64,000 bases of DNA from Rhodospirillaceae bacterium (GTDB lineage: Bacteria > Pseudomonadota > Alphaproteobacteria > Reyranellales > Reyranellaceae): positions 108,814 through 172,813 of the forward strand of contig WOUR01000013.1 of NCBI GenBank assembly GCA_009772935.1. The letters are read 5' to 3'. The notes under the pieces are model-generated. The model was not told where the DNA came from. It searched no databases and saw only the letters and a program-made list of their open reading frames with translations. This document shows positions 53,405 through 63,090 of this stretch, in pieces (position 1 is the stretch's first letter; every line of letters starts with the position of its first letter). The translations under genes were made by a program, and so were the position numbers.

Positions 53405-54933
53405 CGCTTGCTGACGTGGAATCCAGGGCGCCCTTCCAACCAGTGCTGCGCGTACGCCGCTTGCGGCTGCACACGCAGCATCGACCAGTCATCGTAATGC
53501 GGACAGACTGTCACGTCTGCCGCTCTGAGGGCCTTTCTCCGCGTGCTCAAGTGCTCGTCTCGAACGGGACGCGACAAGTGCAGGCCACCCTCTTTCAGGT
53601 CGAGGGCGACACCCTGCTCGCCCAAGGCGAAGCTGGTCTTTCCGAGACAGCTTGGCAGCTTCTTGGCCTAAGCGAGAATGACGAGATTACCGTCACCCAC
53701 CCCCCAGCCGTGGAGTCTCTGGCGAGCGTGCGCCGGCGTATCTACGGTAACCGCCTCGATGCGCGCGCCTTTGCCGAAATCGTGGGTGACGTAGCCGCGG
53801 GTCGCTACACCGAAGTCCATCTCGCCGCCTTCCTGACCGCCAGCGCGGCGCTCCCGCTCGACGACAATGAGACTGCCGATCTTACGCGGGCCATGATCAA
53901 TGTCGGCGACCAGATGCACTGGAATGTTCCGATCGTGGTGGATAAGCACTGTGTAGGCGGGTTGCCTGGCAATCGCACCACGCCGATCGTCGTTGCGATC
54001 GTCGCCGCCAATGGACTCGTCATGCCGAAAACATCTTCGAGGGCGATCACTTCGCCCGCCGGCACGGCCGATACCATGGAAACACTCGCGCCCGTCGATC
54101 TCAGCATCGAAACGCTCAGGCGCGTCGTCGACGGGGAAGGCGGTTGCATCGCCTGGGGTGGCGCCGTGCATCTCAGTCCCGCCGACGACATCTTCGTACG
54201 CGTGGAGCGCGAGCTTGACGTGGACACGGAAGGCCAACTCGTCGCCTCCGTCCTGTCCAAGAAGATCGCCGCCGGATCGACGCATGTCGTGATCGACATA
54301 CCCGTCGGCGCGACCGCCAAGGTACGCAGCAAAGCCGCAGCCGAACAACTTGCCCACCGTCTCAACACTGTCGCTACTCGTTTCGGGCTAGCCATGACCT
54401 GCCTCCAGACCGATGGCTCGCAGCCGGTGGGCCGCGGTATTGGCCCAGCCCTGGAAGCCTTCGACGTCCTGGCGGTTCTTCAGAACCTGTCAAATGCGCC
54501 GGATGATCTGCGCCAGCGTGCCGCCCTGCTCGCAGGCGCAGCACTTGAAATCGGCGGCAAGGCCGAAAAGAACGCAGGCGTCGCGCTCGCGCTCAAGACC
54601 TTGGCCGACGGCCGCGCATGGTCGAAGTTCGAAGCGATCTGCGAGGCGCAGGGAGGGCTGCGCGAGCCGCCGAAGGCCGCCCACGTGTATCCGCTGGTCG
54701 CGCCGCGCGCCGGCCGCGTTGTGCATATCAACAACCGCAAGATCGCCCGGCTCGCTAAACTTGCTGGCGCGCCCGAATCCAAGGCAGCGGGCGTCCATGT
54801 GGAGGTCCGCCTTGGTGACGAGATCGATCGTGGGCAACCACTAGTGCACGTCCACGCTGAAACCACGGGCGAACTTAGCTACGCACTTGACTATGCCGCG
54901 CGCACGGGAGACTTCGTGAGTGTGGAAAGTTGA
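53401..54933 (+). CDS. Thymidine/AMP phosphorylase family protein
   Basis: 510 residues. The catalytic region KHCVGGLPGNRTTPIVVAIV with MPKTSSRAITSPAGTADTMET is the pyrimidine phosphorylase signature. The extra N-terminal 80 residues are typical of the archaeal-type AMP phosphorylase group. It would split a nucleoside or AMP with phosphate. Next to prs, this suggests a nucleotide-salvage loop. Confidence 0.88.
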   Translation: MTLADVESRAPFQPVLRVRRLRLHTQHRPVIVMRTDCHVCRSEGLSPRAQVLVSNGTRQVQATLFQVEGDTLLAQGEAGLSETAWQLLGLSENDEITVTHPPAVESLASVRRRIYGNRLDARAFAEIVGDVAAGRYTEVHLAAFLTASAALPLDDNETADLTRAMINVGDQMHWNVPIVVDKHCVGGLPGNRTTPIVVAIVAANGLVMPKTSSRAITSPAGTADTMETLAPVDLSIETLRRVVDGEGGCIAWGGAVHLSPADDIFVRVERELDVDTEGQLVASVLSKKIAAGSTHVVIDIPVGATAKVRSKAAAEQLAHRLNTVATRFGLAMTCLQTDGSQPVGRGIGPALEAFDVLAVLQNLSNAPDDLRQRAALLAGAALEIGGKAEKNAGVALALKTLADGRAWSKFEAICEAQGGLREPPKAAHVYPLVAPRAGRVVHINNRKIARLAKLAGAPESKAAGVHVEVRLGDEIDRGQPLVHVHAETTGELSYALDYAARTGDFVSVES

Positions 54934-55352
54934 GTTGGCATTCCGGACGGACGCCGGTTTGATTACCCGCCTTGAAACCCGAAGCGCCTACGTGCTTCGC
55001 GATCGACCCGGTCAAGCACTCCCCTCCAGTCTTGCTGTTCTGCGGTCGTTGCGAAAGCACAGTCGAACTCGAGGATCCTATGTGTTCCTTGAGGAGCCCG
55101 CTTGGCCACGCCACTTACTTCCGTCCCCGCGCCGACGCGTTGCGCATCAAGTCGAGGTTCAAGCGGCAACGGGAAGTGATCTCAGAAAGCGACATTGAGG
55201 ACATGTAAGCCGAGGTGAGTCTTGTGCGTGCCGACAGAATTACTCGATGCTAGGTTTTTGTTCGCTACACCACGAGGGTATGCGCCTGTGATCTGCGAGC
55301 ACTTGTAATCGCGGTGCTGGACATCTGACTTTCTCTCCAAAAGGAGAAACGG
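54934..55352. other. Gap between cargo 3 and traG
   Basis: About 420 bp. Only one weak frame (54972-55208) is credible. A GGAGAAACGG box at 55342-55351 serves traG. Confidence 0.4.
54972..55208 (+). CDS. Possible small protein (weak)
   Basis: 78 residues from a TTG. It has a CGRC pair (LLFCGRCESTVELEDP) and a basic C-terminus. No RBS and no family; may be a degraded end of a longer gene. Confidence 0.25.
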   Translation: MKPEAPTCFAIDPVKHSPPVLLFCGRCESTVELEDPMCSLRSPLGHATYFRPRADALRIKSRFKRQREVISESDIEDM

Positions 55353-57344
55353 ATGTCGGGAACGAGAATACTCTGGGGTCAGATTCTCGCCGTCGCCCTT
55401 ATCGTCCTGACCACGACGTGGGCGGCGACACAATGGACCGCCTGGCGCCTCGGCTTTCAGCCCCAGCTCGGCAATCCTTGGTTCGAACTGGTCGGCTGGC
55501 CAATCTACCATCCGCCGGCCTTCTTCTGGTGGTGGTATTTCTACGAGGCGTACGCGCCACCGATCTTTGTAGAAGGCGCCTGCATTGCGGCCTCCGGCGG
55601 CTTTGCTGCCATCGCGGTCGCCATTGGCATGTCGATCTGGCGCGCGCGCGAGGCCAAGAATGTCGAGACCTACGGCTCAGCGCGATGGGCACGACCCGAC
55701 GAAGTTCGGGAGGCCCAGCTGCTCGGACCCGACGGTGTCGTGTTGGGCAAATTTGATCACGCATACCTTCGTCACGATGGCCCAGAGCATGTCCTCTGCT
55801 TCGCTCCGACTCGGTCCGGCAAGGGTGTCGGCCTCGTTGTGCCTTCACTGCTTACTTGGGCCGGTTCGGCCATTGTCCATGACATCAAGGGCGAGAACTG
55901 GCAGCTCACCTCGGGCTTCCGCGCGCGATACGGGCGCGTCCTGTTGTTCGATCCGACAAACGCCGGTTCGGCTGCCTACAATCCGCTGCTCGAGGTTCGC
56001 CGCGGACAATGGGAAGTCCGGGACGTGCAGAACATCGCCGACATCCTGGTCGACCCCGAAGGCTCGCTCGAGAAGCGCAATCACTGGGAGAAGACCAGTC
56101 ACGCGCTCCTAGTGGGCGCCATCCTGCATATTCTTTACGCTGAGGCCGATAAGACGCTGGCCGGCGTAGCCGCTTTCCTGTCCGATCCGCGTCGGCCCAT
56201 CGAGTCGACACTCGCTGCCATGATGAAGACCGCGCATCTTGGTGAGGCAGGGCCTCATCCCGTCATCGCCAGTGCTGCGCGCGAGCTCCTCAACAAGTCC
56301 GACAACGAGCGCTCGGGGGTGCTGTCGACCGCGATGTCTTTCCTCGGGCTCTACCGTGATCCGGTCGTGGCGGAGGTGACGCGCCGCTGCGACTGGCGCA
56401 TCTCCGACATTGTCGGCGAAGGGCGACCGGCGACACTATATCTTGTTGTTCCACCATCAGACATCGCGCGCACCAAGCCGCTCATCCGCCTCATCCTCAA
56501 TCAGATCGGCCGGCGTCTGACTGAGGATCTTCATTCAAAAAGGCGACGCCACCGTCTCCTCCTGATGCTCGACGAGTTTCCCGCGCTCGGCCGCCTCGAC
56601 TTCTTCGAGAGCGCGCTTGCCTTCATGGCGGGTTATGGCCTGAAGAGCTTTCTGATCGCGCAATCGCTGAACCAGATCGAGAAGGCTTACGGGCCGAACA
56701 ACTCGATACTCGACAACTGCCATGTGCGCGTGAGCTTTGCGACTAACGACGAGCGCACGGCAAAGCGGGTGTCCGACGCGCTCGGCACGGCCACCGAGAT
56801 GCGCGCGATGCGCAACTATGCGGGTCACCGACTGAGCCCTTGGCTCGGGCACCTAATGGTCTCACGGGCAGAAACGGCTCGAGCACTGCTCACCCCCGGT
56901 GAGGTGATGCAGCTGCCGCCCACGGATGAGATCGTGATGGTTGCGGGCACGCCGCCAGTCCGCGCGAAGAAGGTACGGTATTACGAGGACCGCCGCTTTC
57001 AGGAGCGCGTGCTGCCACCGCCACCGCTTGATAAGCCCGTAGCCACCAAAAGCGACGATTGGAGCAACTTGCCTTTGCCCACACCTCCACAGACAAGTGC
57101 ACCAGCGCCACAGGGCAGCAGCGCGGACGACGAAGATCCCACAGAGTCTGAACGTAGGCGCCAGCCCGAGTTGAACCGGGCGAGAATCCTCGAAAGAACG
57201 AAGCCGATCGACAATGAATTCGAAGCCGATATCGCCGACGACGCCGATGACGACGACAGCGCGCGCATCAGCCGAATGAACCAAGTGGTGCAGGGTATCG
57301 CCCGCCAGGTTTCCCTCGACCCGAATGATGGCGTGAACCTGTAG
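55353..57344 (+). CDS. traG: Type IV coupling protein TraG/VirD4
   Basis: 663 residues. Two membrane segments in the first 100 residues, Walker A FAPTRSGKGVGLVVP near 150-165, and Walker B LLMLDEFPALG near 405-415. It links the relaxosome to the Trb channel. A 100-residue acidic tail (ESERRRQPEL...DDADDDDSAR) follows. Confidence 0.93.
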   Translation: MSGTRILWGQILAVALIVLTTTWAATQWTAWRLGFQPQLGNPWFELVGWPIYHPPAFFWWWYFYEAYAPPIFVEGACIAASGGFAAIAVAIGMSIWRAREAKNVETYGSARWARPDEVREAQLLGPDGVVLGKFDHAYLRHDGPEHVLCFAPTRSGKGVGLVVPSLLTWAGSAIVHDIKGENWQLTSGFRARYGRVLLFDPTNAGSAAYNPLLEVRRGQWEVRDVQNIADILVDPEGSLEKRNHWEKTSHALLVGAILHILYAEADKTLAGVAAFLSDPRRPIESTLAAMMKTAHLGEAGPHPVIASAARELLNKSDNERSGVLSTAMSFLGLYRDPVVAEVTRRCDWRISDIVGEGRPATLYLVVPPSDIARTKPLIRLILNQIGRRLTEDLHSKRRRHRLLLMLDEFPALGRLDFFESALAFMAGYGLKSFLIAQSLNQIEKAYGPNNSILDNCHVRVSFATNDERTAKRVSDALGTATEMRAMRNYAGHRLSPWLGHLMVSRAETARALLTPGEVMQLPPTDEIVMVAGTPPVRAKKVRYYEDRRFQERVLPPPPLDKPVATKSDDWSNLPLPTPPQTSAPAPQGSSADDEDPTESERRRQPELNRARILERTKPIDNEFEADIADDADDDDSARISRMNQVVQGIARQVSLDPNDGVNL

Positions 57345-57353
57345 GGAGCGCTG

Positions 57354-57806
57354 ATGATGAATCCAAAGAAGCATCGGCTTTCGGTCTACCTCGATCCCGA
57401 CATCATGAAGGCCCTGGTTGAATACGCGGCTCGCCGCAGCCAATCTCGATCGCTCGTCGCAGAAGCCGCGATCGCCTCCTTCCTGTCACCGGACGCTGCC
57501 GAACGACAGGAGGCGGCGATGACCAAGCGTCTTGACCAGCTCGATCGGCGTATGGCGCGTCAGGAACGCGATCTCCTCATCTCGGTGGAGATGCTGGCCG
57601 TGTTCGTCCGCTTCTGGCTGACAGCCAACCCGCCATTGCCCGAGCCGGCCCAAGCTGCCGCGAGAGCGCAGGCGGGCCAACGCTACGATGCTTTCGTTTC
57701 CGCATTGGGCCGCCGCTTGGCAAGGGGGCCCAAGTTGCTGCAGGAGATTTCCGAAGACATTCCTGGCGATCAACCTGCGGAGACCAAGCGCTCGTCAGGG
57801 GACTAG
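57354..57806 (+). CDS. CopG-family small protein
   Basis: 150 residues, 9 bp after traG. A ribbon-helix-helix start (HRLSVYLDPDIMKALVEYAAR, SRSLVAEAAI) followed by a coiled, partly hydrophobic part. Regular in this position in Trb-type ICEs; may regulate the trb operon. The 183-bp gap after it has no gene. Confidence 0.85.
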   Translation: MMNPKKHRLSVYLDPDIMKALVEYAARRSQSRSLVAEAAIASFLSPDAAERQEAAMTKRLDQLDRRMARQERDLLISVEMLAVFVRFWLTANPPLPEPAQAAARAQAGQRYDAFVSALGRRLARGPKLLQEISEDIPGDQPAETKRSSGD

Positions 57807-57989
57807 CGGCGGCCTTTGCACGTCGCATACTTCGCCTCCTCAACTCCTGAGGTCCCGCCGTTTCCCTGTCTTTGTACGCCAGCGCCCTACGGCATCATTC
57901 TTGTTGTTGTCAGGCGCTGAGTTCTGCCTCTTCTACTCATCCCCGATCACAGGCCGCTTGTCTGCGGTCGCGCTACGAACGGGGACGAC

Positions 57990-58973
57990 ATGGCAGCTTC
58001 CCAACAGCAGTCCGAGGCGATCCTTCGCGGAGCGCGCATGCTGCGCACCGCCCTCGGCTCCGACATCGCCGGCTTCCTGGAAGACCCGTCTGTCGTCGAG
58101 GTGATGCTCAATCCAGATGGGCGGCTCTGGATCGACCGGCTGTCAGATGGACTGTCCGACACGGGCAAGCATCTGGCGGCAGCCGACGGCGAGCGCATCG
58201 TTCGCCTTGTCGCCCATCATGTCGGTGCGGAGGTTCATGGCGGTGCTCCGCGCGTCTCAGCCGAGCTGCCCGGTACGGGAGAGAGGTTCGAGGGGCTGCT
58301 GCCGCCCGTGGTGGCTGCCCCCGTGTTCGCGATCCGCAAACCGGCGGTCGCCGTCTTCACCCTGCAGGACTACGTCACGGGCGGGATCATGTCGCCGGAC
58401 CAGGCCGACGTGCTGCGCCAGGCCGTCGCCGATCGTTGCAATATCCTGGTCGCTGGCGGCACCTCGACCGGCAAGACCACGCTTACTAACGCGCTGCTGG
58501 CGGAGGTGGCCAAGACCGCCGACCGCGTAGTCCTGATCGAGGACACGCGTGAGCTGCAATGCGCGGCGCCCAACCTCGTCGCCCTGCGCACCAAGGACGG
58601 TGTCGCTTCGCTGTCGGATCTCGTGCGCTCCTCGCTTCGCCTTCGCCCCGATCGCATTCCCATCGGCGAGGTGCGTGGCGCCGAAGCGCTCGACCTCCTC
58701 AAGGCCTGGGGAACCGGCCATCCCGGCGGGATCGGCACCATCCACGCCGGCACTGCGCTGGGCGCGCTGCGCCGCCTCGAGCAATTGATCCAGGAAGCCG
58801 TCATTACCGTGCCGCGCGCGCTGATCGCCGAGACTATCGACCTCGTCGTGGTGCTGAGCGGCCGGGGCCTGACCCGCCGCCTGACCGAACTGGCCCGCGT
58901 CGAGGGCCTCCAGCCAAACGGCGACTACTGCGTCATTACCGCAATAAAACCTGCCCAAGGAGAACCTGCATGA
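57990..58973 (+). CDS. trbB: Conjugal transfer ATPase TrbB (VirB11-like)
   Basis: 327 residues from the ATG at 57990. Walker A VAGGTSTGKTT (near 160), VLIEDTRELQC, and GEVRGAEALDLLKAW with GHPGGIGTIHA are the VirB11 motifs. Hexameric ATPase at the base of the transfer channel. Coupled to trbC by a 4-bp overlap. Confidence 0.93.
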   Translation: MAASQQQSEAILRGARMLRTALGSDIAGFLEDPSVVEVMLNPDGRLWIDRLSDGLSDTGKHLAAADGERIVRLVAHHVGAEVHGGAPRVSAELPGTGERFEGLLPPVVAAPVFAIRKPAVAVFTLQDYVTGGIMSPDQADVLRQAVADRCNILVAGGTSTGKTTLTNALLAEVAKTADRVVLIEDTRELQCAAPNLVALRTKDGVASLSDLVRSSLRLRPDRIPIGEVRGAEALDLLKAWGTGHPGGIGTIHAGTALGALRRLEQLIQEAVITVPRALIAETIDLVVVLSGRGLTRRLTELARVEGLQPNGDYCVITAIKPAQGEPA

Positions 58974-59302
58974 TCCGCCAAGCCTTGCGTATTCGCCGTC
59001 ATGTCGCGACGGCCGTATCCGTCACCTTCGCCAGCCTGATGATGGCGTCCGCCGCCCATGCCGCTGGATCGTCGATGCCTTGGGAGGCGCCGCTCCAGTC
59101 GATCCTCGAATCCGTCGAGGGGCCGGTCGCCAAGATCGTGGCTGTGATCATCATCATCGTCACCGGCCTGACGCTCGCCTTCGGTGACACCAGTGGCGGC
59201 TTCCGGCGGCTGGTCCAGGTGGTGTTTGGGCTGAGCATTGCCTTCGCCGCGTCGAGCTTCTTCCTGTCGTTCTTCTCCTTCGGCGGCGGAGCGCTCGTCT
59301 GA
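58970..59302 (+). CDS. trbC: Pilin TrbC
   Basis: 110 residues from the ATG at 58970. A long signal sequence (VATAVSVTFASLMMASAAHA) is followed by two membrane helices (IVAVIIIIVTGLTLAFG and a Phe/Ser-rich one). Pro-pilin processed by the TraF peptidase at 44269. Confidence 0.9.
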   Translation: MIRQALRIRRHVATAVSVTFASLMMASAAHAAGSSMPWEAPLQSILESVEGPVAKIVAVIIIIVTGLTLAFGDTSGGFRRLVQVVFGLSIAFAASSFFLSFFSFGGGALV

Positions 59303-59583
59303 TGGCCGGGTTGATGGACCACGCCCCCGATGTGCCGGGCTATGTCGTGCCGGTTCATCGGGCGCTAACCGAGCAGATCCTACTGGGCGGCGCGCCGCGC
59401 TCGATCGCCATCCTCAACGGCACGCTGGCGGCGGCGCTTGGGCTCGGCCTGCGCCTCTGGCTGGTCGGCCTTGGCCTTTGGGCGATCGGCCATCTCGCCG
59501 CCGTGTGGGCTGCCAAGCGCGATCCGCAGTTCGTCGACGTGGTGCGCCGGCACCTGCGCATCCCCGGTCATCTGAGCGTCTGA
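59302..59583 (+). CDS. trbD: TrbD (VirB3-like)
   Basis: 93 residues; the ATG overlaps the trbC stop (TGATG). PVHRALTEQILLGGAPRS and a hydrophobic GLGLRLWLVGLGLWAIGHL match TrbD/VirB3, an inner-membrane partner of TrbE. Confidence 0.9.
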   Translation: MAGLMDHAPDVPGYVVPVHRALTEQILLGGAPRSIAILNGTLAAALGLGLRLWLVGLGLWAIGHLAAVWAAKRDPQFVDVVRRHLRIPGHLSV

Positions 59584-59592
59584 GGTCCCGCC

Positions 59593-62031
59593 ATGATGAA
59601 TCTTGCCGAGTATCGTCGGACTTCGACCCGTCTCGCCGATTTCCTGCCGTGGGCGGCGCTGGCGGGGGAGGGCGTCGTCCTCAACAAGGACGGCAGCTTC
59701 CAGCGGACGGCGCGGTTCCGGGGACCGGATCTCGACTCGGCGGTGCCGGCCGAGCTGGTGGCCGTCGCCGGCCGACTCAACAGCGCCTTCCGTCGGCTGG
59801 GGTCGGGCTGGGCGCTCTTCGTCGAGGCGCAGCGGCACGCCGTGGGCGCCTATCCGGCGAGCCGTTTCCCCGATGCCGCGTCAGCCCTCGTCGACGCCGA
59901 ACGCAAGGCCGGATTCGAGGAGGCAGGCAGCCACTTCGAATCGAGCTACTTCCTCACTTTCGTCTACCTGCCACCGGTTGAAGACACCGCTCGGGCCGAA
60001 CGCTGGCTTTATGAAGGAAGGAGCGGGAAGGGTGTCAATCCCCGCGAGATCCTGCAGGGCTTCGTCGATCGCACCGACCGCGTCCTGCAGCTCATCGAGA
60101 GTTTCATGCCGGAATGCGCCTGGCTCGATGACGGGCAGACGCTGACCTATCTCCACTCGACCGTCTCGACCCGGCGCCAGCGCGTCCGGGTCCCCGAGAC
60201 CCCGATGTATCTCGATGCGCTCCTCGCCGACCAGCCGCTTACCGGTGGCCTGGAGCCCCGTCTCGGCGACCAGCATCTGCGCATCCTGACCATCGTCGGC
60301 TTTCCGAGCGTCACGACGCCGGGGCTTCTCGACGACCTCAACCGCTTGGCCTTTCCCTATCGGTGGTCGACGCGCGCCATCCTGATGGACAAGACCGATG
60401 CGACCCGGCTGCTGACCCGGATCCGACGGCAGTGGTTCGCCAAGCGCAAGTCGGTCGCCGCTATCCTCAAGGAGGTGATGACCAACGAGGCGTCGGTGCT
60501 GGTTGACACCGATGCGGCCAACAAGGCGGCGGATGCCGATCTCGCCCTGCAGGAACTCGGCGCCGATCATGCCGGCCAAGCCTATGTCACGGCCACGATC
60601 ACTGTCTGGGACGCCGATCCTCGGCTGGCGGCCGAGAAGCTGCGGCTGGTCGAGAAGGTGGTGCAGGGGCGCGACTTCACCGCCATGCCGGAGACCCTCA
60701 ACGCTGTCGACGCCTGGCTGGGCTCCCTGCCGGGCCATGTCTACGCCAACGTGCGGCAGCCGCCGATCTCCACCCTCAATCTCGCCCACATGATCCCGCT
60801 CTCGGCGGTGTGGGCGGGGCCGGAACGGGACGATCACTTCGGTGCCCCCTCCTTGCTGTACGGCAAGACCGAAGGCTCTACCCCGTTCCGGTTTTCCCTT
60901 CATGTCGGCGATGTCGGGCACACACTCGTCGTCGGACCGACCGGCTCCGGCAAGTCGGTGCTGCTGGCGCTGATGGCACTGCAGTTCCGCCGCTACCCCG
61001 GCTCGCAGGTCTTCGCCTTCGACTTCGGCGGCTCGATCCGCGCCGCGACGCTCGCCATGGGCGGCGACTGGCACGACCTTGGCGGCGGCCTAACCGAAGG
61101 AGCGGCCGATAGCGTCTCGCTGCAGCCGCTCGCCGGCATCGATCAGGTACCAGAGCGCGCCTGGGCGGCCGACTGGATCGTGGCCATCCTGGTGCGCGAG
61201 GGCGTCGCGATCACGCCGGAGGTGAAAGAACACCTCTGGACGGCGCTCACCTCGCTCGCCAGCGCGCCCGTCGGCGAGCGCACCATTACTGGACTCGCGG
61301 TGCTCCTCCAGTCGAACGAGCTGAAGCAGGCGCTGCGGCCGTATTGCATCGGCGGCGCCTATGGCCGCTTGCTCGACGCCGAGAGAGAGCATCTGGGCGA
61401 AGCGTCGGTGCAGGCGTTCGAGACAGAAGGCCTTATCGGCACGGGTGCCGCTTCGGCTGTCCTGTCCTACCTGTTCCATCGCATAGAGGACCGGCTCGAC
61501 GGACGTCCGACCTTGCTGATCATCGATGAGGGCTGGCTGGCGCTCGATGACGAGGGCTTTGCCGGCCAGCTCCGCGAATGGCTGAAGACGCTGCGCAAGA
61601 AGAACGCGTCCGTCGTGTTCGCGACGCAGTCGCTCTCCGACATCGACCGCTCGGCCATCGCGCCGGCCATCATCGAGAGCTGCCCGACCCGGCTGCTGCT
61701 GCCCAACGAGCGGGCGATCGAGCCGCAGATCACGGCGATCTATCGCCGCTTCGGCCTGAACGATCGCCAGATCGAGATCCTCGCCCAGGCAATGCCTAAG
61801 CGCGACTACTACTGCCAATCCCGCCGCGGCAACCGGCTGTTCGAGCTCGGCCTCTCGGACGTGGCTCTGGCGCTCTGCGCGACCTCGTCCAAGACCGACC
61901 AGGCGGCCATCGGCGTGACGCTGGCCGAGCATGGCCTCGACGGATTCTTAGACGCCTGGCTCAGGCAGCGCGGCGTTCCCTGGGCGGCCGAGCTCATTCC
62001 CGACCTCACCAACCTGGAGGACAAGCCATGA
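59593..62031 (+). CDS. trbE: Conjugal transfer ATPase TrbE (VirB4-like)
   Basis: 812 residues. Walker A VVGPTGSGKSVLLAL near 445, Walker B TLLIIDEGWLAL near 640, and FATQSLSDIDRS. Energises pilus assembly. Four-base overlap with trbJ. Confidence 0.93.
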   Translation: MMNLAEYRRTSTRLADFLPWAALAGEGVVLNKDGSFQRTARFRGPDLDSAVPAELVAVAGRLNSAFRRLGSGWALFVEAQRHAVGAYPASRFPDAASALVDAERKAGFEEAGSHFESSYFLTFVYLPPVEDTARAERWLYEGRSGKGVNPREILQGFVDRTDRVLQLIESFMPECAWLDDGQTLTYLHSTVSTRRQRVRVPETPMYLDALLADQPLTGGLEPRLGDQHLRILTIVGFPSVTTPGLLDDLNRLAFPYRWSTRAILMDKTDATRLLTRIRRQWFAKRKSVAAILKEVMTNEASVLVDTDAANKAADADLALQELGADHAGQAYVTATITVWDADPRLAAEKLRLVEKVVQGRDFTAMPETLNAVDAWLGSLPGHVYANVRQPPISTLNLAHMIPLSAVWAGPERDDHFGAPSLLYGKTEGSTPFRFSLHVGDVGHTLVVGPTGSGKSVLLALMALQFRRYPGSQVFAFDFGGSIRAATLAMGGDWHDLGGGLTEGAADSVSLQPLAGIDQVPERAWAADWIVAILVREGVAITPEVKEHLWTALTSLASAPVGERTITGLAVLLQSNELKQALRPYCIGGAYGRLLDAEREHLGEASVQAFETEGLIGTGAASAVLSYLFHRIEDRLDGRPTLLIIDEGWLALDDEGFAGQLREWLKTLRKKNASVVFATQSLSDIDRSAIAPAIIESCPTRLLLPNERAIEPQITAIYRRFGLNDRQIEILAQAMPKRDYYCQSRRGNRLFELGLSDVALALCATSSKTDQAAIGVTLAEHGLDGFLDAWLRQRGVPWAAELIPDLTNLEDKP

Positions 62032-62795
62032 GTCACCGTCACCTGCGTGCGGCGCTTCTTGCCGCATCCATCCTGTCGATTCCGGTCATCCCGGGTCCGC
62101 TGATGATGCGGCCGGCGTCTGCGCAAATGACCGTCTTCGACCCTTCCAACTATGTGCAGAATGCTCTTTCAGCGGCGCGCGCGCTGGAGCAGGTCACCAA
62201 CCAGATCACCTCGCTTCAGAACGAAGCCATGATGCTGATCAACCAGGCGCGCAACCTCGCGAGCCTTCCGTATTCCGCCCTCCAGGAACTGCAGCAGTCG
62301 GTGCAGCGGACGCAGCAGCTCCTGGGCGAGGCGCAGCGGATCGCCTACGACGTCCAGCAGATCGACCAGGCGTTCACCTCCACCTACGGCAACGCCTCGC
62401 CCTCGGCGAGCGATCAGCAGCTGATCGCCCAGGCACGCCAGCGGTGGCAGAACAGCGTCGGCGGTCTGCAGGATGCCCTGCGGGTTCAGGCCGGCGTCGT
62501 GGGCAATATCGACACCCATCGCGCCGAGATGTCGGCGCTCGTTGGCCAGAGCCAGGGCGCGACGGGCGCCTTGCAGGCGGCCCAGGCCGGCAACCAGCTC
62601 CTCGCCCTCCAGGCGCAGCAGCTCTCGGATCTCGCCGCGGTCCTCGCCGCCAACGGTCGCGCGCAGGCGCTGAGCGAAGCAGAGCGCGCGGCCGCGGCCG
62701 AGCAGGGCCGCGAGCAGCGGCGGCGGTTCCTGACCCCGGGCGCCGGCTACCAGCCCGGCAACGCGCGGATGTTCTCCAATGGCAACGGTCGGTGA
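62028..62795 (+). CDS. trbJ: TrbJ (VirB5-like)
   Basis: 255 residues. A signal peptide ends in MRPASAQ. FDPSNYVQNALSAARALEQV and NQITSLQNEAMMLINQARNL are the typical N-terminal helices of TrbJ. Secreted minor pilus component. Confidence 0.92.
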   Translation: MSHRHLRAALLAASILSIPVIPGPLMMRPASAQMTVFDPSNYVQNALSAARALEQVTNQITSLQNEAMMLINQARNLASLPYSALQELQQSVQRTQQLLGEAQRIAYDVQQIDQAFTSTYGNASPSASDQQLIAQARQRWQNSVGGLQDALRVQAGVVGNIDTHRAEMSALVGQSQGATGALQAAQAGNQLLALQAQQLSDLAAVLAANGRAQALSEAERAAAAEQGREQRRRFLTPGAGYQPGNARMFSNGNGR

Positions 62796-62808
62796 GGAGC
62801 GGGGGGGG

Positions 62809-63087
62809 ATGGACACCAAGCTCTGGGTGCGGCTCGCTGCCGTCGCATTCGTCGCCGGCGCCGTCATCGCGGCGACGCTGGATATCGTGCGGGAACCGCC
62901 GCCGTCCGTCGGGAAGGCATGGACGGACCGGGCGACGAGCGCCGATGCGCTGCGCTCGGCCCAACGGCGGTGCCAGATTCTCGGCGAGGCCGCGGCGCGG
63001 GACGCGGAATGCCTGCGCACATGGGCCGAAGGTCGCGACCGGTTTCTCGGCGTGACGCCGCCGGCGTCTCCTCAGGAAGGCCGGTGA
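62809..63087 (+). CDS. trbK: TrbK-alt entry-exclusion-like protein
   Basis: 92 residues from the ATG at 62809, after a G-rich RBS. One membrane segment (LAAVAFVAGAVIAATLDI), then CQILGEAAARDAECLRTWAE with two Cys, as in TrbK-alt. Probably prevents uptake of a second copy of the element. Confidence 0.85.
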   Translation: MDTKLWVRLAAVAFVAGAVIAATLDIVREPPPSVGKAWTDRATSADALRSAQRRCQILGEAAARDAECLRTWAEGRDRFLGVTPPASPQEGR

Positions 63088-63090
63088 ATC

